Shown here one piece after another: positions 6,682 to 10,754 of a stretch of DNA of 10,754 bases (the first letter of the stretch is position 1; every line of letters starts with the position of its first letter). Source of the stretch: CAZNRY01 sp964575675 (lineage in GTDB: Bacteria; Eisenbacteria; RBG-16-71-46; CAIMUX01; VGJL01); contig CAZNRY010000146.1 in assembly GCA_964575675.1 (NCBI GenBank), positions 1-10,754 of the forward strand. Direction: 5' to 3'. The notes under the pieces were generated by a model. That model had not been told where the DNA came from and did no database searches. It was given only the letters and a program-made list of their open reading frames with translations. Position numbers and translations under genes: made by a program.

Positions 6682-8793
6682 ATGACCAAGATTCGATCCG
6701 TTCCACACGTATTGCGGGGTAGCCTTCTGGCATTTGCCATTGGCGCCCTTCTGCTGAGTGCCGCGGGGAGTGTGCTCGCGCAGGAGACGCTTGACCCTAG
6801 CTCGTTGACAAAGTACATGGACCCGCTCCCGATCCCGGGCGTAATTACCCCGGTGGGCCCAGATTACTATGAGATAGGAGCTTGGCAGATCCAGCAGCAG
6901 CTCCATAGCCAGCTTCCCCCCACCACCGTGTACGGCTACGGCCCGTCGGAGGAGACCGCGAGCTATCCCGGGCCCACTATCGTCGCGCAAAAGGGCGTGC
7001 CGATCTCGATCCGGTGGACCAACCACCTTCCGATGACGCACATCCTCGACTACGCCATCGACCCAACGATCCCCAGGGCTGAAACCACGACCGGTGTGCC
7101 AATCACGACTCACGTGCATGGCGCCGAGGTCGAGCCCCAGAGCGACGGGGGACCGATGACGTGGTTCACCGCCGGGTTCGCCGAGACGGGGCACGACTGG
7201 CAGAAGCAGGTCCTGACCTACGCGAACAGTCAGCTCCCGGCCACGATCTGGTACCACGATCATGCCTTCGGCTACACGCGGCACAATGTGTACGCCGGGC
7301 TCGCCGGTTTCTACATCGTCACCGATCCCGGCAACGAGCCAGCCGGACTCCCCGGTGCGCCGTATGACCTCGGGATCTGCATCCAGGACCGGATGTTCAC
7401 GGAGGACGGTCAGCTCTGGTACCCGAACGTGGGCGTGACTCCGGAGCACCCGATCTGGATTCCGGAGTTCTTCGGCGACGTGATCCTGGTCAACGGGAAG
7501 GTGTGGCCGTATCTGGAAGTCGAGCCCAGGAAGTACCGCTTCCGCTTCCTGAACGGCGCCCAGGCGCGTTTCTTCAGCCTCGCGCTGGCCGACCGGATCA
7601 CCGGTGTGCGCGGTCCGGCCTTCTATCAGATCGGAAGCGACGGCGGCTATCTAGCCGAGCCGGTGTTGCTCAATGACCCGAACGACCCCGCTTCGCCGCG
7701 GCTTCTCATGGGGCCGGGCGAGCGGTGCGACGTTGTCATCGACTTCTCGGCCTATGCGCCGGGCACGGAGTTCCTGCTCAAGAATATCGCCAAGGCTCCT
7801 TTCCCAAGCGGTCAGGCGGCCGACCCCCAAACCGTTGGGAAGATCATGCTGTTCCGGGTGGCGCCGCTCACCGCTCCCGACAACAGCGTGATTCCTCCGA
7901 TGCTCACCACCGTAAACCGTCTCAGCAATCCCACGGTGACGAGGGTGATGACACTGAACGAGATGATGGGGCAAGGCGGACCGACCGGCGCCCTCCTCAA
8001 CGGCATGATGTTCGACGCCCCGGTCACCGAGTACCCGGCGCTCGGGACCACGGAGATGTGGGAGATTGTGAACATGACGGGGGACACCCACCCCATCCAT
8101 CTTCACCTGGTCCAGTTCCAGCTGCTCAATCGCCAGAAGATCAACATTCGGCGCTACGAGCGCGCATTCATGCAGGCGAACCCGGTGATGCCGGCCGAGT
8201 CGTACGTGCCGGTGCCGGTGGAGCCGTACGTCAAGGGTCGGCCCACGCCGGCGGATGCGAACGAGCGCGGTTGGAAGGACACGTTCCGCATGAACCCCGG
8301 CGAGGTGACGCGGGTCCTGATCCGGTTCGCGCCGCAGGACGAGTCCCCGGCGTTTGCATTCGATGCGACGGCGGAGCCGGGATACGTGTGGCATTGTCAC
8401 ATCCTTGAGCACGAGGAGCACGACATGATGCGGCCCTACCATCTCGTTGCGGCCGGGGCCAGGGGCTCGACGATGGTCGTGACGCCCGAAGCCGACCCGG
8501 TTACGCCAATCGCCCCGACGACCGCCCTGCGGGCTCCTTCTTCCAACCTGACAGCCGACGGTGCCAACGTTCGGTTCAGCCTTCAGACGCCCGGCCAGGT
8601 GGAAATCGACCTCTACAACGTCGCGGGAAGGCGGGTGAACCGCCTCGTGAGCGGCTGGTACGAGGCCGGCGAGCACACGGTGCCCTGGCGGAGCGCAGGA
8701 AGCTCCGGCGAGGGTCTTGATACCGGGGTGTACTTCGTTCGGCTCCGGGCCGACGGGGTGAACGACACCCGGAAGTTGATCGTGGTTCACTAA
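6682..8793 (+). CDS. Secreted CotA/bilirubin-oxidase-type multicopper oxidase with FlgD-like tail
   Basis: This 703-residue enzyme should couple one-electron oxidation of a phenolic, pigment or metal substrate to four-electron reduction of O2, outside the cytoplasm. All four copper motifs are intact: His144/His146 (HVH), His192/His194 (WYHDH), His470/473/475 (HPIHLH) and His571-Cys572-His573 with His577 and Met582. HCHILEHEEHDMMRP and GWKDTF are close to the CotA laccase pattern. Residues from about 613 form the FlgD-like tail, absent from ordinary CotA. The start is ATG 6682: GGAGGT (6671-6676) lies five bases upstream and the signal peptide (hydrophobic core, then SVLA before QE) begins there. 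No twin-arginine motif is visible, so Sec export is likely. The frame extends to 6601, but that overlaps the cytochrome. It sits 20 bases after the cytochrome stop, so electrons may pass between the two proteins. Substrate unknown; manganese oxidation is possible. Confidence 0.93.
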   Translation: MTKIRSVPHVLRGSLLAFAIGALLLSAAGSVLAQETLDPSSLTKYMDPLPIPGVITPVGPDYYEIGAWQIQQQLHSQLPPTTVYGYGPSEETASYPGPTIVAQKGVPISIRWTNHLPMTHILDYAIDPTIPRAETTTGVPITTHVHGAEVEPQSDGGPMTWFTAGFAETGHDWQKQVLTYANSQLPATIWYHDHAFGYTRHNVYAGLAGFYIVTDPGNEPAGLPGAPYDLGICIQDRMFTEDGQLWYPNVGVTPEHPIWIPEFFGDVILVNGKVWPYLEVEPRKYRFRFLNGAQARFFSLALADRITGVRGPAFYQIGSDGGYLAEPVLLNDPNDPASPRLLMGPGERCDVVIDFSAYAPGTEFLLKNIAKAPFPSGQAADPQTVGKIMLFRVAPLTAPDNSVIPPMLTTVNRLSNPTVTRVMTLNEMMGQGGPTGALLNGMMFDAPVTEYPALGTTEMWEIVNMTGDTHPIHLHLVQFQLLNRQKINIRRYERAFMQANPVMPAESYVPVPVEPYVKGRPTPADANERGWKDTFRMNPGEVTRVLIRFAPQDESPAFAFDATAEPGYVWHCHILEHEEHDMMRPYHLVAAGARGSTMVVTPEADPVTPIAPTTALRAPSSNLTADGANVRFSLQTPGQVEIDLYNVAGRRVNRLVSGWYEAGEHTVPWRSAGSSGEGLDTGVYFVRLRADGVNDTRKLIVVH

Positions 8794-8794
8794 G

Positions 8795-8855
8795 CTGTCC
8801 GAGCCCTGGACAGGATGAGGCCTCGTGAATGTGCGGGGCCTCTTCTCTTCCTTCG
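8795..8855 (+). terminator. Tandem hairpins after the oxidase gene; second is terminator-like
   Basis: Two base after the oxidase stop codon, CTGTCC (8795-8800) pairs perfectly with GGACAG (8808-8813) across a seven-base loop. A second hairpin pairs 8817-8827 with 8832-8842: eleven pairs, three of them G-U, with an AATG loop. A pyrimidine tract (TTCTCTTCCTTC) follows. The tract has interrupting C residues, so termination may be partial. No obvious promoter follows before the propeller gene, so some read-through into it is plausible. Confidence 0.55.
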
Positions 8856-8903
8856 ATCGGGCCGAGACTTTTCTTGCGCAGTCGCGGAGCCTGGAAATCA
8901 ACC

Positions 8904-10625
<1,722 letters not shown>

Positions 10626-10715
10626 TGGTGCGGACGGGCCTCCCCGGTGAAGGGCCGGTCGAGGACGCGGAGGAGATTTGATCACGGTCCTGAACAAGCG
10701 CACGGGCTGCGTTCG

Positions 10716-10740
10716 GGCGGCGGGAATCTTCCCTGCCGCC
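10716..10740 (+). terminator. GC-rich stem-loop downstream of the propeller gene
   Basis: GGCGGC (10716-10721) pairs with GCCGCC (10735-10740), and GGG (10722-10724) pairs with CCC (10731-10733) around a six-base loop, with one bulged T at 10734. No T-run follows, so it is a weak candidate terminator or pause structure. Nothing else recognisable lies between the propeller stop and the window end except a possible TTG start at 10678. Confidence 0.3.
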
Positions 10741-10754
10741 TCCAGGATACCTCC

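Noticed and set aside
10678..10754. Possible TTG-initiated gene start at the right edge, with GGAGG at 10669-10673
   Set aside because: Only about 25 codons are visible, the product is not recognisable, and a GC-rich stem-loop lies within it. The frame stays open, so it cannot be excluded.

Overview
This GC-rich window carries four blocks, all on the + strand: (1) the end of a class III (CaiB/BaiF) CoA-transferase gene, followed almost without gap by a LeuC-type and a LeuD-type hydro-lyase pair; (2) a gene-free stretch, then a Crp/Fnr-family regulator; (3) a regulated promoter region, then a secreted six-heme cytochrome c and a secreted CotA-type multicopper oxidase that look co-transcribed; (4) after two tandem hairpins, a secreted seven-bladed FG-GAP/VCBS propeller protein with an ASPIC/UnbV domain.

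The organism is probably a high-GC member of the FCB superphylum (for example Eisenbacteria-like or a related candidate phylum). This is inferred from the near-identical architecture of the C-termini of the three secreted proteins: each ends in a FlgD-Ig-like / T9SS-sorting-like tail (NP..., YD/N..GR, W, G.Y..RL, final basic strand), which is characteristic of that group. No ribosomal or other phylogenetic marker is present, so the assignment is only a lead.

Block 1 (1-2521): the CoA-transferase fragment retains the segment around the expected catalytic Asp. The LeuC/LeuD pair has all three Fe-S cysteines and the GCGSSRE loop. The three genes are separated by a few bases and are probably one operon acting on a hydroxy-diacid. 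Isopropylmalate, homoaconitate, citramalate/mesaconate or dimethylmalate are possible substrates, and the sequence does not decide between them.

Blocks 2-3 (2522-8855): the regulator has cysteines and recognition-helix residues in FNR-like positions. Immediately downstream, overlapping its stop codon, lies TTGAC-N4-ATCAA. A second, weaker FNR-like site is centred 22 bp further on, at about -41.5 from the start predicted by a TATGAT -10 element. This is the geometry of a class II FNR-activated promoter. It drives a roughly 200-nt structured leader and then the cytochrome and oxidase genes. The simplest model is that the Fnr-like protein senses oxygen or redox state and switches on an extracytoplasmic electron-transfer module.

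Block 4 (8904-10625): a surface or extracellular propeller protein of unknown role, with the same sorting-type tail as the cytochrome and oxidase. It may use the same export route.
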